From contig NZ_BSOW01000031.1 in NCBI RefSeq assembly GCF_030160715.1, forward strand, positions 1-64,000: 64,000 nucleotides of DNA. The letters are read 5' to 3'. The stretch is from Bradyrhizobium iriomotense (GTDB lineage Bacteria; Pseudomonadota; Alphaproteobacteria; Rhizobiales; Xanthobacteraceae). Both the position numbers and the translations under genes were made by a program. A model generated the notes under the pieces. The model saw nothing but the letters and a program-made list of their open reading frames with translations. It was not told the DNA's origin and ran no database searches. Positions 43,812 to 52,479 of this stretch are shown here, piece by piece (positions within the stretch are counted from its first letter, which is position 1; each line of letters begins with the position of its first letter).

Positions 43812-43890
43812 CGTCATGCCCGGCCGTGTGCCGGGCACGCGCTCTTCATCGTTGCTTCAGGCGAAACGCGTGGCCGGGTTGCCCGGCCGC
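43812..43890. repeat. Degenerate palindromic repeat in the atpA-atpG gap
   Basis: CGTCATGCCCGGCCGTGTGC near the start and GGCCGGGTTGCCCGGCCGC near the end resemble the CGTCATGCCCGGCCTTGTGC-type repeats of Bradyrhizobium, but the arms no longer pair fully. It occupies most of the 139-base gap. Confidence 0.5.
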
Positions 43891-43894
43891 GCTA

Positions 43895-45424
43895 TCAAGC
43901 AAAGCTCTTCGCGAAGCCTTCGACCACGGCCTTCAGCTTGGCCGCGGTGTCGTCCGAGAGGTCGCGGCTGTCGCGGATCGCATTGAGGATCTCGACGTTC
44001 TTGCCGCGCAGGAGCGACAGCAGGCCGTCCTCGAACGCCCGCACCTTGTTGAGCGGCAGCGGATCGAGATAGCCGTTGGTGCCGGCCCAGATCACGCAGA
44101 CCTGCTCTTCCATCTTCAGCGGCGAGAACTGCGGCTGCTTCAGGAGCTCGGTCAGGCGCGAGCCGCGGTTGAGCAGGCGCTGGGTCGAGGCGTCGAGGTC
44201 GGAGCCGAACTGCGCGAAAGCCGCCATTTCGCGGTACTGCGCGAGCTCGCCCTTGATCTTGCCGGCGACCTTCTTGGTAGCCTTGGTCTGCGCCGAGGAG
44301 CCGACGCGCGACACCGACAGACCGACGTTCACCGCGGGGCGGATGCCCTGGAAGAACAGGTCGGTTTCCAGGAAGATCTGGCCGTCGGTGATCGAGATGA
44401 CGTTGGTCGGGATGTAGGCCGACACGTCGTTGGCCTGGGTTTCGATGACCGGCAGCGCCGTCAGCGAGCCCGAGCCCTGGTCCTTGTTGAGCTTCGCCGC
44501 GCGCTCGAGCAGGCGGGAGTGCAGGTAGAACACGTCGCCCGGATAGGCTTCGCGGCCCGGCGGGCGGCGCAGCAGCAGCGACATCTGGCGGTAGGCGACG
44601 GCCTGCTTGGACAGATCGTCATAGATGATGACGGCGTGCATGCCGTTGTCGCGGAAATACTCGCCCATGGTGCAGCCGGTGAACGGCGCGATGTACTGCA
44701 TCGGCGCCGGGTCGGAGGCGGTGGCGGCGACGATGATCGAATATTCCAGCGCGCCCTGCTCTTCGAGCACCTTCACGAACTGGGCGACGGTCGAACGCTT
44801 CTGGCCGATCGCGACGTAGACGCAATAGAGCTTGATGTTCTCGTCGGGCTGCGCGTTGAGCGGCTTCTGGTTCAGGATGGTGTCGAGCGCGATCGCGGTC
44901 TTGCCGGTCTGGCGGTCGCCAATGATCAGCTCGCGCTGGCCACGGCCGATCGGGATCAGGGCGTCGATCGCCTTGAGGCCGGTCGCCATCGGCTCGTTCA
45001 CCGACTTGCGCGGAATGATGCCGGGCGCCTTGACGTCGACGCGCATGCGCTTGTCGGCCTGGATCGGGCCCTTGCCGTCGATCGGGTTGCCGAGCGCGTC
45101 GACGACGCGGCCGAGCAGGCCCTTGCCGACCGGCGCGTCCACGATGGCGCGGGTGCGCTTGACGGTCTGGCCTTCCTTGATCTCGCGGTCGGCGCCGAAG
45201 ATCACGATACCGACGTTGTCGGTTTCGAGGTTCAGCGCCATGCCGCGGGTGCCGTTCTCGAACTCGACCATTTCACCGGCCTGGACGTTGTCCAGACCGT
45301 AGACGCGAGCGATACCGTCGCCGACGGACAGCACCTGTCCGACTTCGGAGACTTCAGCTTCCTGGCCGAAATTCTTGATCTGGTCCTTGAGGATCGCGGA
45401 AATTTCCGCGGCGCGGATGTCCAT
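43895..45424 (-). CDS. atpA: ATP synthase F1 subunit alpha
   Basis: A 509-residue noncatalytic nucleotide-binding subunit. Walker A is IGDRQTGKTAIALDT, and the conserved segments PLGKGLLGRVVDALGNPIDG-like and LLLRRPPGREAYPGDVFYLH are seen. Its start overlaps the atpH stop by one base (TGATG), implying translational coupling. Standard length. Confidence 0.99.
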   Translation of the reverse strand: MDIRAAEISAILKDQIKNFGQEAEVSEVGQVLSVGDGIARVYGLDNVQAGEMVEFENGTRGMALNLETDNVGIVIFGADREIKEGQTVKRTRAIVDAPVGKGLLGRVVDALGNPIDGKGPIQADKRMRVDVKAPGIIPRKSVNEPMATGLKAIDALIPIGRGQRELIIGDRQTGKTAIALDTILNQKPLNAQPDENIKLYCVYVAIGQKRSTVAQFVKVLEEQGALEYSIIVAATASDPAPMQYIAPFTGCTMGEYFRDNGMHAVIIYDDLSKQAVAYRQMSLLLRRPPGREAYPGDVFYLHSRLLERAAKLNKDQGSGSLTALPVIETQANDVSAYIPTNVISITDGQIFLETDLFFQGIRPAVNVGLSVSRVGSSAQTKATKKVAGKIKGELAQYREMAAFAQFGSDLDASTQRLLNRGSRLTELLKQPQFSPLKMEEQVCVIWAGTNGYLDPLPLNKVRAFEDGLLSLLRGKNVEILNAIRDSRDLSDDTAAKLKAVVEGFAKSFA

Positions 45425-45984
45425 CAGCCTGCCTCTTTCATCGCGTGCTTGATCGAATTGAGTTTGGTGCGAAGCGAACTATCGATCATGCGGCTGCCAA
45501 GCTTGACGACGAGGCCACCGATGATCGAGGGATCGACTTTCACGTTGAGCGCGACGTCCTTGCCGGTCACCGACTTGAGGGCAGCCTTGAGGGCGTCGAG
45601 ATTCTTGTCCGAGAGCGGCTCGGCGACGGTCACGTCGGCAGTGGCCTCGCCTTTATATTTGGCGACCAGCGCGCCGTAGGCGCGGATGACGTCGGCCACC
45701 GCGAACAGCCGGCGGTTAGCGGTCAGGACTTTCAGGAAATTGGCGGAAATGCCTGATATGCCGGCCTTGTCCAGCACCGCGGACAGCGCCTTGGACTGGG
45801 CGTCGGCCGAGAACACCGGGCTGCGGACGAGGCGCTTCAGATCGGCGCTGTCGCTGAGCATGGCGCCGAACTGGTCGAGATCGGCTTTGACCGCATCGAC
45901 CACATTCTGGTCGCGGGCCAGTTCAAACAAGGCCGTTGCATAACGGCCGGACACACCGGAAACGGACGTATCTTCTGCAGCCAC
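45424..45984 (-). CDS. atpH: ATP synthase F1 subunit delta
   Basis: A 186-residue peripheral-stalk subunit joining F1 to the b subunits. It opens VAAEDTSVSGVSGRYATALF and closes VDPSIIGGLVVKLGSRMIDS, both OSCP/delta signatures. The start is GTG at 45982-45984, because rhizobial homologues begin MAAEDxSVSGVSG; an in-frame TTG 24 bases upstream would add MTAIKSAS. The first gene of the atpHAGDC operon. Confidence 0.96.
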   Translation of the reverse strand: MAAEDTSVSGVSGRYATALFELARDQNVVDAVKADLDQFGAMLSDSADLKRLVRSPVFSADAQSKALSAVLDKAGISGISANFLKVLTANRRLFAVADVIRAYGALVAKYKGEATADVTVAEPLSDKNLDALKAALKSVTGKDVALNVKVDPSIIGGLVVKLGSRMIDSSLRTKLNSIKHAMKEAG

Positions 45985-46618
45985 AGACGCGCTCTTTATA
46001 GCTGTCAAATTCGCAAGGGAAAAACCGTCGCCACGAAGCGGCGCCTAGCGATCCAAGCCCTTGGAATTCAAGCGGGACTTCGATTTTCGACCGACACAGG
46101 GAAGTACCGGCTCGTTAAAATCGCGGCTTTGCTAACATAGCAGGCGCGCAGGTGCAACATGACGCCAAATTAAAGGCTGCGGCTCTCCGTCCCTGCTTTG
46201 GTCGGAGGCAGGCGACGCCAACTATGCTCTCGCCGCCACCCCGATAGGCCCCTCGCGTCACCTCGACGTCATTGGTTCCCGCCCTCAGCGCATAGCGGCC
46301 ATGAACACAGGTCGCAGAGGCGTGAGCCGGCGGTGGTTGCTCCACTTGGTCAATTACTTATCAAATTCTCAACAGGCCGGGCGATGACTTGGTTTTACAG
46401 TATTCGTGAGTATTGGATTAGTTAGCGAATTGTTAAAGCCAGAGCTCACAGAGCGCCACTCGAATATCCATCGGGACAGCAAGATTATTTCATTCGGGCC
46501 CGCGCCAAAATTACTGCCCAATTCATGCCGCATTGCACCGCGAAACGCGCAAACGCTCGCAAAATGATGGGGGCTCCACTGGCCACATATGTGGCAATAC
46601 TAGCGTAGGGACCAATAA
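45985..46618. other. Large intergenic region between divergent atpH and rlpA
   Basis: These 634 bases should hold the atp operon promoter (minus strand) and the rlpA promoter (plus strand). The half nearer rlpA (about 46330-46620) is AT-rich relative to the genome and includes the 14-bp palindrome at 46582-46595. No RNA gene or protein-coding frame is supported; frames such as 46115-46345 (minus) are Ala/Cys/Arg-rich with no motif. Confidence 0.5.
46582..46595. promoter_or_regulatory. Perfect 14-bp palindrome upstream of rlpA
   Basis: GCCACATATGTGGC is its own reverse complement and lies 24 bases before the rlpA start in an AT-rich leader. It is suited to a dimeric regulator, probably overlapping the promoter/leader; no regulator can be named. 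Confidence 0.45.
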
Positions 46619-47128
46619 ATGTTGTCATTGAAGATGCTGGGGTTTGCAACCCGGCCGCGCACCGCGATCGCTTTCGTCGCTGCAACTCTCGTCGTCGGTG
46701 GAACCGCCACCGAGGCATCCGCGAAATCCCGGCATCACCATTACCGGCACCACCACCGCCACCACGAGGCCAACACCAGCGACACGTCCAATGCGGGCTC
46801 CTGGATTAATGCCAACGCCTCCGTCGCGCCCTCCTCGGGTTCCGGCCGCACGTTCTCCGGCATGGCCTCCTATTACGGCAATGAGTCCGGCAGCCGCACG
46901 GCGTCGGGCGCACGCTTCAACCAGAACGCCATGACCGCGGCGCACCGTTCGCTGCCGTTCGGCACCAAGCTCCGCGTCACCCATGGCGGACAGAGCGTCA
47001 TCGTCACCATCAATGATCGCGGCCCGTTCGTCCGCGGCCGTGTCCTCGACCTCTCCACCGGCGCTGCCCGCGCCATCGGCCTGACCGGCGCCGGCGTCGG
47101 CCGCGTGACCGCCGAGGTCGTCTCCTGA
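46619..47128 (+). CDS. rlpA: RlpA-like septal ring lytic transglycosylase family protein
   Basis: A 169-residue exported protein. Signal peptide residues ~1-35 (TAIAFVAATLVVGGTATEA, cleavage near ASA-KS), then a His-rich stretch (HHHYRHHHRHHE, residues ~39-50), a Ser/Asn linker and a double-psi beta-barrel domain (~80-168): GMASYYGNESGSRTASGARF, TAAHRSLPFGTKLRVTH, VTINDRGPFVRGRVLDLS. RlpA proteins cut peptide-free glycan at the septum. No SPOR domain is present. The His run may bind metal. Terminator at 47214-47245. Confidence 0.9.
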   Translation: MLSLKMLGFATRPRTAIAFVAATLVVGGTATEASAKSRHHHYRHHHRHHEANTSDTSNAGSWINANASVAPSSGSGRTFSGMASYYGNESGSRTASGARFNQNAMTAAHRSLPFGTKLRVTHGGQSVIVTINDRGPFVRGRVLDLSTGAARAIGLTGAGVGRVTAEVVS

Positions 47129-47213
47129 CGCGTCGTTCGACGCGCTTCTCGTCACGAGCCCGGCAGTTTCATCGTCCGCAACGGACCTTGTGAAATATGC
47201 TGCGTTCGAAACA

Positions 47214-47245
47214 AGCCCGCCGTCTTGGGGGACGGCGGGCTTTTT
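47214..47245 (+). terminator. Rho-independent terminator after rlpA
   Basis: AGCCCGCCGTC (47214-47224) pairs with GACGGCGGGCT (47231-47241) and continues into TTTT. It is 86 bases after the rlpA stop. Confidence 0.88.
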
Positions 47246-47253
47246 CATGTTCC

Positions 47254-47329
47254 CGTCATTCCGGGGAATCCATCGGGCTGCGGTGAGATGGATTCCGGGC
47301 TCGCGACTTCGTCGCGCCCCGGAATGACG
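47254..47329. repeat. Palindromic intergenic repeat between rlpA and priA
   Basis: CGTCATTCCGGGG (47254-47266) and CCCCGGAATGACG (47317-47329) are perfect arms; the interior has AATCCATCGGG...GATGGATT. It lies between convergent rlpA and priA, right after the rlpA terminator. Confidence 0.8.
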
Positions 47330-47336
47330 GAGAAAG

Positions 47337-49547
47337 TCACAGAAAGCTCTGCGGATCGACGTCGGTCTCGAGCTTGAGATTGCCTTTTGGCTTCGGCGCC
47401 ACGGCAAGCCAGTTGCGCAGATAGTCCGAGAGATCGAAGCCGCGGGCTGATTTCACCAGGATCCGGAACCGATAACGGCCCTTGATCACGGCGAGCGGCG
47501 CTTCGGCAGGGCCGAGCACCTTCACGCGCTCGTCGCGCGGCGCCATCGCAACAAGCCGGCGCGCAAATCCTTCCGCACTCGGGCGATCGCCGGCGGAGAT
47601 GATCAGGCCCGCGAGCCGCCCGAACGGCGGATACAGCGTGCGCTCGCGCAGCTCGATCTCGCTGTTGTAGAACGCCTCGCGATCGCAGGCGATCAGCGCC
47701 TTCATCACGGGATGCTCGGGCTGATGGGTCTGGAGATAGCCGATACCGCGGCCCTGCTCGCGGCCGGCACGGCCGATCACCTGGTTGAGCAACTGCCAGG
47801 TGCGCTCGGCAGCGCGCGGATCGCCGTTGCTGAGGCCGAGGTCCGCATCGACCACGCCGACCAGATTGAGCCGCGGGAAATTATGGCCTTTTGCCACCAG
47901 TTGCGTGCCGATGATGATATCGACGCGGCCCTCGGCAATTTCATTCAGCTCCGAGCGCATGGTCTCGATCGAGGTGATGAGATCGCTCGACAGCACCATG
48001 GCGCGCGCCTCGGGAAACAGCGTCGCCGCCTCCTCCTGCAAGCGCTCGACACCGGGCCCGACCGCGACCAGCGATTCCTCCGCCGCGCAATGCGGGCAGA
48101 CGTTCGGTCGCGGCATCGAGAAGCCACAGTGATGGCAGACCAGCCGCTGGCGGAATCTGTGATCGACCAGCCAGGCATCGCAGATGGTGCAAGCGAAGCG
48201 ATGGCCGCAGGCGCGGCACAGCGTCAGCGGCGCGTAGCCGCGACGATTGAGGAACAACAGCGCCTGCTCGCGCCGCTCGATCGCGGTCCTGATCTCGCCG
48301 GCAAGCCGCGGCGAGATGAAGCGGCCGCGCGCGGGCTGCTCGCGGCGCAGGTCGATCGCCTCGATATGCGGCATGTGCTGGCCGCCGAAGCGCGAGGGCA
48401 GCGCGATGCGCTGATAGCGGCCCTTGCGCGCATTGACCTCGGACTCGACCGACGGCGTGGCAGAGGCCAGCACGATCGGAATCTTTGCGATGTGCGCCCG
48501 CACCACGGCCATGTCGCGGGCGTGATAATGCACGCCGTCATCCTGCTTGTAGGCCTGGTCGTGCTCTTCATCGACGATGATGAGGCCGAGATTGGCGTAG
48601 GGCAGAAACAGCGCCGAGCGGGCGCCGACCACGACCGGCGCGCTGCCTTCCGAGATCGCCGCCCAATTGCGCGCGCGGGTGCGCGGGGTGAGCTCGGAGT
48701 GCCACTCCAGCGGCCGCACGCCAAAACGCTGCGCGAAGCGATCGAGGAACTGGCCGGTGAGCGCGATCTCCGGCATCAGGATCAGCGACTGCTTGCCGCG
48801 GCGGATGGTCTCGGCGACCGCCTCGAAATAGACCTCGGTCTTGCCCGAGCCGGTGACGCCGTCGAGTAGCGCGACATGAAACGTGCCGTTAGCCGCAAGC
48901 GCGCGCATCGCATCGACCGCCGCGCGCTGGAGATGTGAGAATTCCGGCTGGCCGTAGGCGGGATCGGGCGCCGGCGGCGGTGGTGGCGGCGGCAACGGCT
49001 CGACCGTCAACGTGCCTTCATCGACGAGGCCGTCGATCACGCCGGCCGAGACGCCCGCCTCCTTCACGACATCGGACTTGCCGTGCAGCAGGCGATCCGA
49101 CAGCACCTCGATCACCCGCCGCCGCGCCGGCGTCAGCCGCCTTGGCGGATCGCCGACCAGCCGCACGCCGGCACGCATCCGCTCGGGCCCGAGGTTCTCG
49201 CCCATGCGCAGGCACATGCGCAAAACCATGCCGCGCGGACCGAGCGTGTAGTTGGCGACCCAATCGACCAGCGCGCGCAGCTCGCTCTTCAGCGGCGGGG
49301 CGTCGAGCTTCTCGCTGACGTCCTTCAGACGGTTGTGCAGGCGCGGATCCGGATTGGCGTTCTCGGCCCACACCACCGCCAGCACCTCGCGCGGGCCGAG
49401 CGGCACGCCGACGAGATCGCCCGCCTTCAGCTCCATGCCGCGCGGCACGCGGTAGGAATAGGTCTGGTCGAGCGCGACCGGCACCAGCACGTCGACCATG
49501 CGGGTCGATGTGGCGGAGACAGTGCTGTTGCGCGGCGAATGATCCAT
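47337..49547 (-). CDS. priA: Primosomal protein N' (replication restart helicase PriA)
   Basis: A 736-residue DNA helicase. N-terminal 3'-DNA-binding domain (VDVLVPVALDQTYSYRVPRG), Walker A LDGVTGSGKTEVYFEAV, DEEH motif IIVDEEHDQAYKQDDG, and a zinc-binding Cys cluster (CRACGHRFACTICDAW, then CHHCGFSM and CPHC). C-terminal motifs QLVAKGHNFPRLNLVGVVDAD and VIGRAGREQGRG are helicase motifs V and VI. It restarts stalled forks. It is divergent from xerC. Confidence 0.97.
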   Translation of the reverse strand: MDHSPRNSTVSATSTRMVDVLVPVALDQTYSYRVPRGMELKAGDLVGVPLGPREVLAVVWAENANPDPRLHNRLKDVSEKLDAPPLKSELRALVDWVANYTLGPRGMVLRMCLRMGENLGPERMRAGVRLVGDPPRRLTPARRRVIEVLSDRLLHGKSDVVKEAGVSAGVIDGLVDEGTLTVEPLPPPPPPPAPDPAYGQPEFSHLQRAAVDAMRALAANGTFHVALLDGVTGSGKTEVYFEAVAETIRRGKQSLILMPEIALTGQFLDRFAQRFGVRPLEWHSELTPRTRARNWAAISEGSAPVVVGARSALFLPYANLGLIIVDEEHDQAYKQDDGVHYHARDMAVVRAHIAKIPIVLASATPSVESEVNARKGRYQRIALPSRFGGQHMPHIEAIDLRREQPARGRFISPRLAGEIRTAIERREQALLFLNRRGYAPLTLCRACGHRFACTICDAWLVDHRFRQRLVCHHCGFSMPRPNVCPHCAAEESLVAVGPGVERLQEEAATLFPEARAMVLSSDLITSIETMRSELNEIAEGRVDIIIGTQLVAKGHNFPRLNLVGVVDADLGLSNGDPRAAERTWQLLNQVIGRAGREQGRGIGYLQTHQPEHPVMKALIACDREAFYNSEIELRERTLYPPFGRLAGLIISAGDRPSAEGFARRLVAMAPRDERVKVLGPAEAPLAVIKGRYRFRILVKSARGFDLSDYLRNWLAVAPKPKGNLKLETDVDPQSFL

Positions 49548-49659
49548 GGACGGAGAATCGGAACCCGGGGGCCTGAAGGCTAGCGCCGAGCGGCGGCCTT
49601 AGCGAACGATAAACGAGTGTGATGCGATATACTGTGCGGAATCACCACGTCCAGAGCTC

Positions 49660-50625
49660 ATGAGCAAAGCGGCCGCCCCGAAAATCGAGCTCGCCAGCGC
49701 CGATGACAGCATCGCGCAGGAGATGATGCGCTGGCTGTCGCATCTCGGCGCGGAGCGGCGGCTGTCGCCGAAGACACTGGAGGCCTATGCCCGCGACCTC
49801 AGGCAGTGCCTGGACTTCCTTTGCACGCATTGGGGCGAGCGCGTGACGCTGAACCGCTTCGCCGCATTGGAGGCCACCGACATCAGGGCCTTCATGGCGA
49901 TGCGCCGCGCCGACGACGTCGCCGGCCGCTCCTTGATGCGCGCGCTCGCGGGCCTGCGCTCGTTCGGCCGCTTCCTGGAGCGCGAAGGCAACGGCAAGGT
50001 CGGCGCGCTCTCGGCGATCCGTGCGCCGAAGGTGGCCAAGAGCCTGCCGAAGCCGCTGCCGATGGCGTCAGCCAAACGCCTCACTGATGCCGACGAGCGC
50101 ACCGGCGAAGAGCGCGAGACCTGGATCCTCGTGCGCGACGCCGCGGTGATGGCCCTGCTCTACGGTTCGGGCCTGCGTATCTCGGAAGCCTTGGGACTGA
50201 AGCGGCGCGACGTGCCGCGCCCCGGTGAAGGCGACGTGCTCGTCGTCACCGGCAAGGGCAACAAGACGCGCATGGTGCCGGTGCTGCAAAACGTGCTGGC
50301 GCTGGTCGCCGAATATGTCGCGATGTGCCCGCATCCGCTTGCAGCGGAAGGTCCGATCTTCGTCGGCGCGCGCGGCGGTCCCTTGAGCCCGCGCATCATC
50401 CAGCTCGCGATGGAGCGCTTGCGCGGCGCACTGGGACTACCCGACAGCGCCACGCCGCATGCGCTCCGGCATTCCTTTGCCACGCATCTCTTGTCGCGCG
50501 GCGGCGACCTGCGCGCGATCCAGGAATTGCTCGGCCATTCCTCGCTGTCGACCACGCAGGTCTATACCGGCATCGATTCCGAGCGGCTGCTCGAAGTCTA
50601 CGCCAGCGCGCATCCGCGGCGCTGA
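49660..50625 (+). CDS. xerC: Tyrosine recombinase XerC
   Basis: A 321-residue site-specific recombinase. The core-binding domain covers residues ~15-110; the catalytic domain holds LLYGSGLRISEALGLKRRDV (Arg I), VTGKGNKTRMVPV (Lys), PHALRHSFATHLLSRGGDL (His, Arg II), LGHSSLSTTQVYTGI (His/Tyr nucleophile). XerC acts with XerD on dif to resolve chromosome dimers. Its place beside priA and near atp genes is the usual chromosomal xerC context, so it is unlikely to be a phage integrase. Confidence 0.93.
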   Translation: MSKAAAPKIELASADDSIAQEMMRWLSHLGAERRLSPKTLEAYARDLRQCLDFLCTHWGERVTLNRFAALEATDIRAFMAMRRADDVAGRSLMRALAGLRSFGRFLEREGNGKVGALSAIRAPKVAKSLPKPLPMASAKRLTDADERTGEERETWILVRDAAVMALLYGSGLRISEALGLKRRDVPRPGEGDVLVVTGKGNKTRMVPVLQNVLALVAEYVAMCPHPLAAEGPIFVGARGGPLSPRIIQLAMERLRGALGLPDSATPHALRHSFATHLLSRGGDLRAIQELLGHSSLSTTQVYTGIDSERLLEVYASAHPRR

Positions 50626-50828
50626 GGATTGTTTCTGATTGTTTCTGGGCTGCCTTGTTCTTCAAAAATGCGGCACTGCGACAATAGATGCACAAAAGTC
50701 ACATGAGCCTGTCACACTTGGCTTGATGGACAAGATTTAAGGTTACGCCTTCTGGTGGAGTGTTACGCTTTGTAGCTGATAGCGGTGCCGGCGCGTTCCG
50801 GACCGCCGTTGCAGTGACGGGGCGTTCA

Positions 50829-51080
50829 ATGAAGAAAAACAGCTCTCCTGTGGTCATCGTGGGGCTCCTGGCCGGCCTCGCCGTGCTGATGCCGACCAGC
50901 GCTTATGCCTATCTGGATCCGGGCACCGGAGCCTTCGCCGTGCAGGGTCTGATCGCCGGCATCGCCGGCGGTCTCATTGCCGTCCGCTCCTATGGGAAGC
51001 GGATCCTGGGCTTCTTCTCCCGCTCCAAGACAGCGCCGGAGGTTTGGTCCAACGGATCCTCCCCCGACCGTGATGCGTGA
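50829..51080 (+). CDS. YLDPGTG-motif small membrane protein
   Basis: An 83-residue protein. The signal/anchor MKKNSSPVVIVGLLAGLAVL is followed by YAYLDPGTGAFAVQGLIAGI and a second hydrophobic helix (IAGIAGGLIAVR), then a basic tail. The YLDPGTG box marks a poorly described family of small membrane proteins; from memory such genes often sit beside methyltransferase and sulfatase-like membrane genes, as here. The next gene starts inside this one's last codons (ATGCGTGA), showing translational coupling. Function unknown; a membrane scaffold or partner for the following enzymes is possible. Confidence 0.78.
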   Translation: MKKNSSPVVIVGLLAGLAVLMPTSAYAYLDPGTGAFAVQGLIAGIAGGLIAVRSYGKRILGFFSRSKTAPEVWSNGSSPDRDA

Positions 51081-52473
51081 TCCAGGCTCGTTCCGCGACC
51101 CCTCCGGATACATCTACTCCTCGGGCGATCGCGTCTTTCGCGCGGTCAATGACGAGGCCTACCGGAATTTCCTGCTGCTGAAATCGTCCGGCGCCTACGA
51201 CGACCTGATCGAGAAGGGATGGATCATCGCGGCCGAGACGTTGAGCGCCGACGCGGCGGCGAACGAGCCTCATGACAGGCCAGGAGATTGGCACCTTCTG
51301 GAGCATCCAAGGCTTCCGTTCGTCTCCTATCCCTATGAGTGGCCGTTCGCGCTGCTCAAGCGCGCCGCGCTGTTGCATCTCGACATTCACCTGCGCGCGC
51401 TCGACTTCGACCTGACGCTGTCAGACGCCAGCGCCTACAATATCCAGTTCGTCGGCGTCAGGCCGGTGTTCATCGACATCCCGTCCTTCGTGCCGTACCG
51501 CAACGGCGATTACTGGACCGGCCAGCGCCAATTCGTCGAGCAGTTCGTCAATCCGCTGCTGCTGCGCGCCCTGTTCGGCATCTCGCACAACGCCTGGTAT
51601 CGCGGCGCGCTGGACGGCATTCCGACCAGCGAGATCGTCGCGCTGATCGGCTGGCCGAAGCGCTGGCTGGCGCCCGATGTCCTGACCAACATCACGCTGC
51701 CCGACCTGTTGCAACGGCGCGCGCGGCGGCGCTCGGACAGTCCCTCGCGCGAGGCAAAACCGCTGCCCAAGGCCGCGCTGCAAATGGTGCTGCGGCGTCT
51801 GCGCCGCTGGGTCGCCGGCCTTGCACCGAAAGACGTCGGCCCGACAGAGTGGCAGCAATATGAAGACGCGAACACATCGTATGCGGACGACGAGGAGAAC
51901 AGGAAGCAGGATTTCATCGGCCGCTTCTCGCTGGAGCATGCCCCGCTGCGCGCATGGGACGTCGGCTGCAACACTGGCCGGTATTCGCAATCGATGCTCC
52001 AGAACCAGACGCGCTCGGTCGTCGGCCTCGACGCCGACCTCAATGCGCTGGAATCCGCCGTCACACGCGCGACCGATGCCGACCTGTCCTTCCTGCCCCT
52101 GTTCTGCGACGCGGCGAATCCCAGCCCCGGCCAGGGCTGGGCGGAGACCGAGCGATCTGGCCTGACGTCGCGACGCGACGCGGATGCGGTGATCGCGCTT
52201 GCGATCGTGCATCACCTTGCGATCGGCCGGAACGTGCCGCTGCCGTCGGTGGTGGAGTGGCTGGTCGCGCTCGCGCCGCGCGGCGTGATCGAATTCGTCC
52301 CGAAATCCGATCTGATGATCCAGCGCATGCTGCGATTGAGGCACGATATCTTCGACCGCTACGACAGCGGTCAGTTCGAGCAGGCCCTCAGTCAAAACGC
52401 CCGAATCGTGCAGCGGCTCGAGCTCACGCCGGGTGGCCGCACGCTGTACGAATTCGAAAGACTTGCGAGCTGA
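51073..52473 (+). CDS. SAM-dependent methyltransferase with large N-terminal domain
   Basis: A 466-residue protein. The N-terminal ~280 residues begin with the motif FRDPSGYIYSSGDRVFRAV and contain SDASAYNIQF then PVFIDIPSF (about 117-140), a D..xN...ID outline resembling atypical kinase folds. A class I methyltransferase domain follows: WDVGCNTGRYSQ (295-306, SAM motif I), VVGLDAD (316-322), and a later VIALAIVHHLAIG. Similar N-terminal regions occur, as far as I recall, in NoeA-like nodulation-associated methyltransferases; not verified here. It overlaps the upstream YLDPGTG gene and is 6 bases before the next gene, so the three act as one unit. The acceptor is unknown. Confidence 0.78.
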   Translation: MRDPGSFRDPSGYIYSSGDRVFRAVNDEAYRNFLLLKSSGAYDDLIEKGWIIAAETLSADAAANEPHDRPGDWHLLEHPRLPFVSYPYEWPFALLKRAALLHLDIHLRALDFDLTLSDASAYNIQFVGVRPVFIDIPSFVPYRNGDYWTGQRQFVEQFVNPLLLRALFGISHNAWYRGALDGIPTSEIVALIGWPKRWLAPDVLTNITLPDLLQRRARRRSDSPSREAKPLPKAALQMVLRRLRRWVAGLAPKDVGPTEWQQYEDANTSYADDEENRKQDFIGRFSLEHAPLRAWDVGCNTGRYSQSMLQNQTRSVVGLDADLNALESAVTRATDADLSFLPLFCDAANPSPGQGWAETERSGLTSRRDADAVIALAIVHHLAIGRNVPLPSVVEWLVALAPRGVIEFVPKSDLMIQRMLRLRHDIFDRYDSGQFEQALSQNARIVQRLELTPGGRTLYEFERLAS

Positions 52474-52479
52474 ACCGGC

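Noticed and set aside
43685..45679. 664-codon plus-strand open frame opposite atpH/atpA
   Set aside because: It is antisense to highly conserved ATP synthase genes and has an Arg/Asp/Leu/His-skewed composition; such long frames arise from high GC in the third codon position.
45995..46008. TTGACA next to TATAAA upstream of atpH, looking like a promoter
   Set aside because: The two boxes are only two bases apart, so they cannot serve as -35 and -10 of the same promoter.
46115..46345. 76-codon minus-strand frame upstream of atpH
   Set aside because: Pro/Ala/Cys/Arg-rich with no motif or ribosome binding site; probably chance.
49660..50625. Tyrosine recombinase as an integrase of a mobile island
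   Set aside because: Sequence and context beside priA fit chromosomal xerC, and no attachment-site duplication or cargo was seen.
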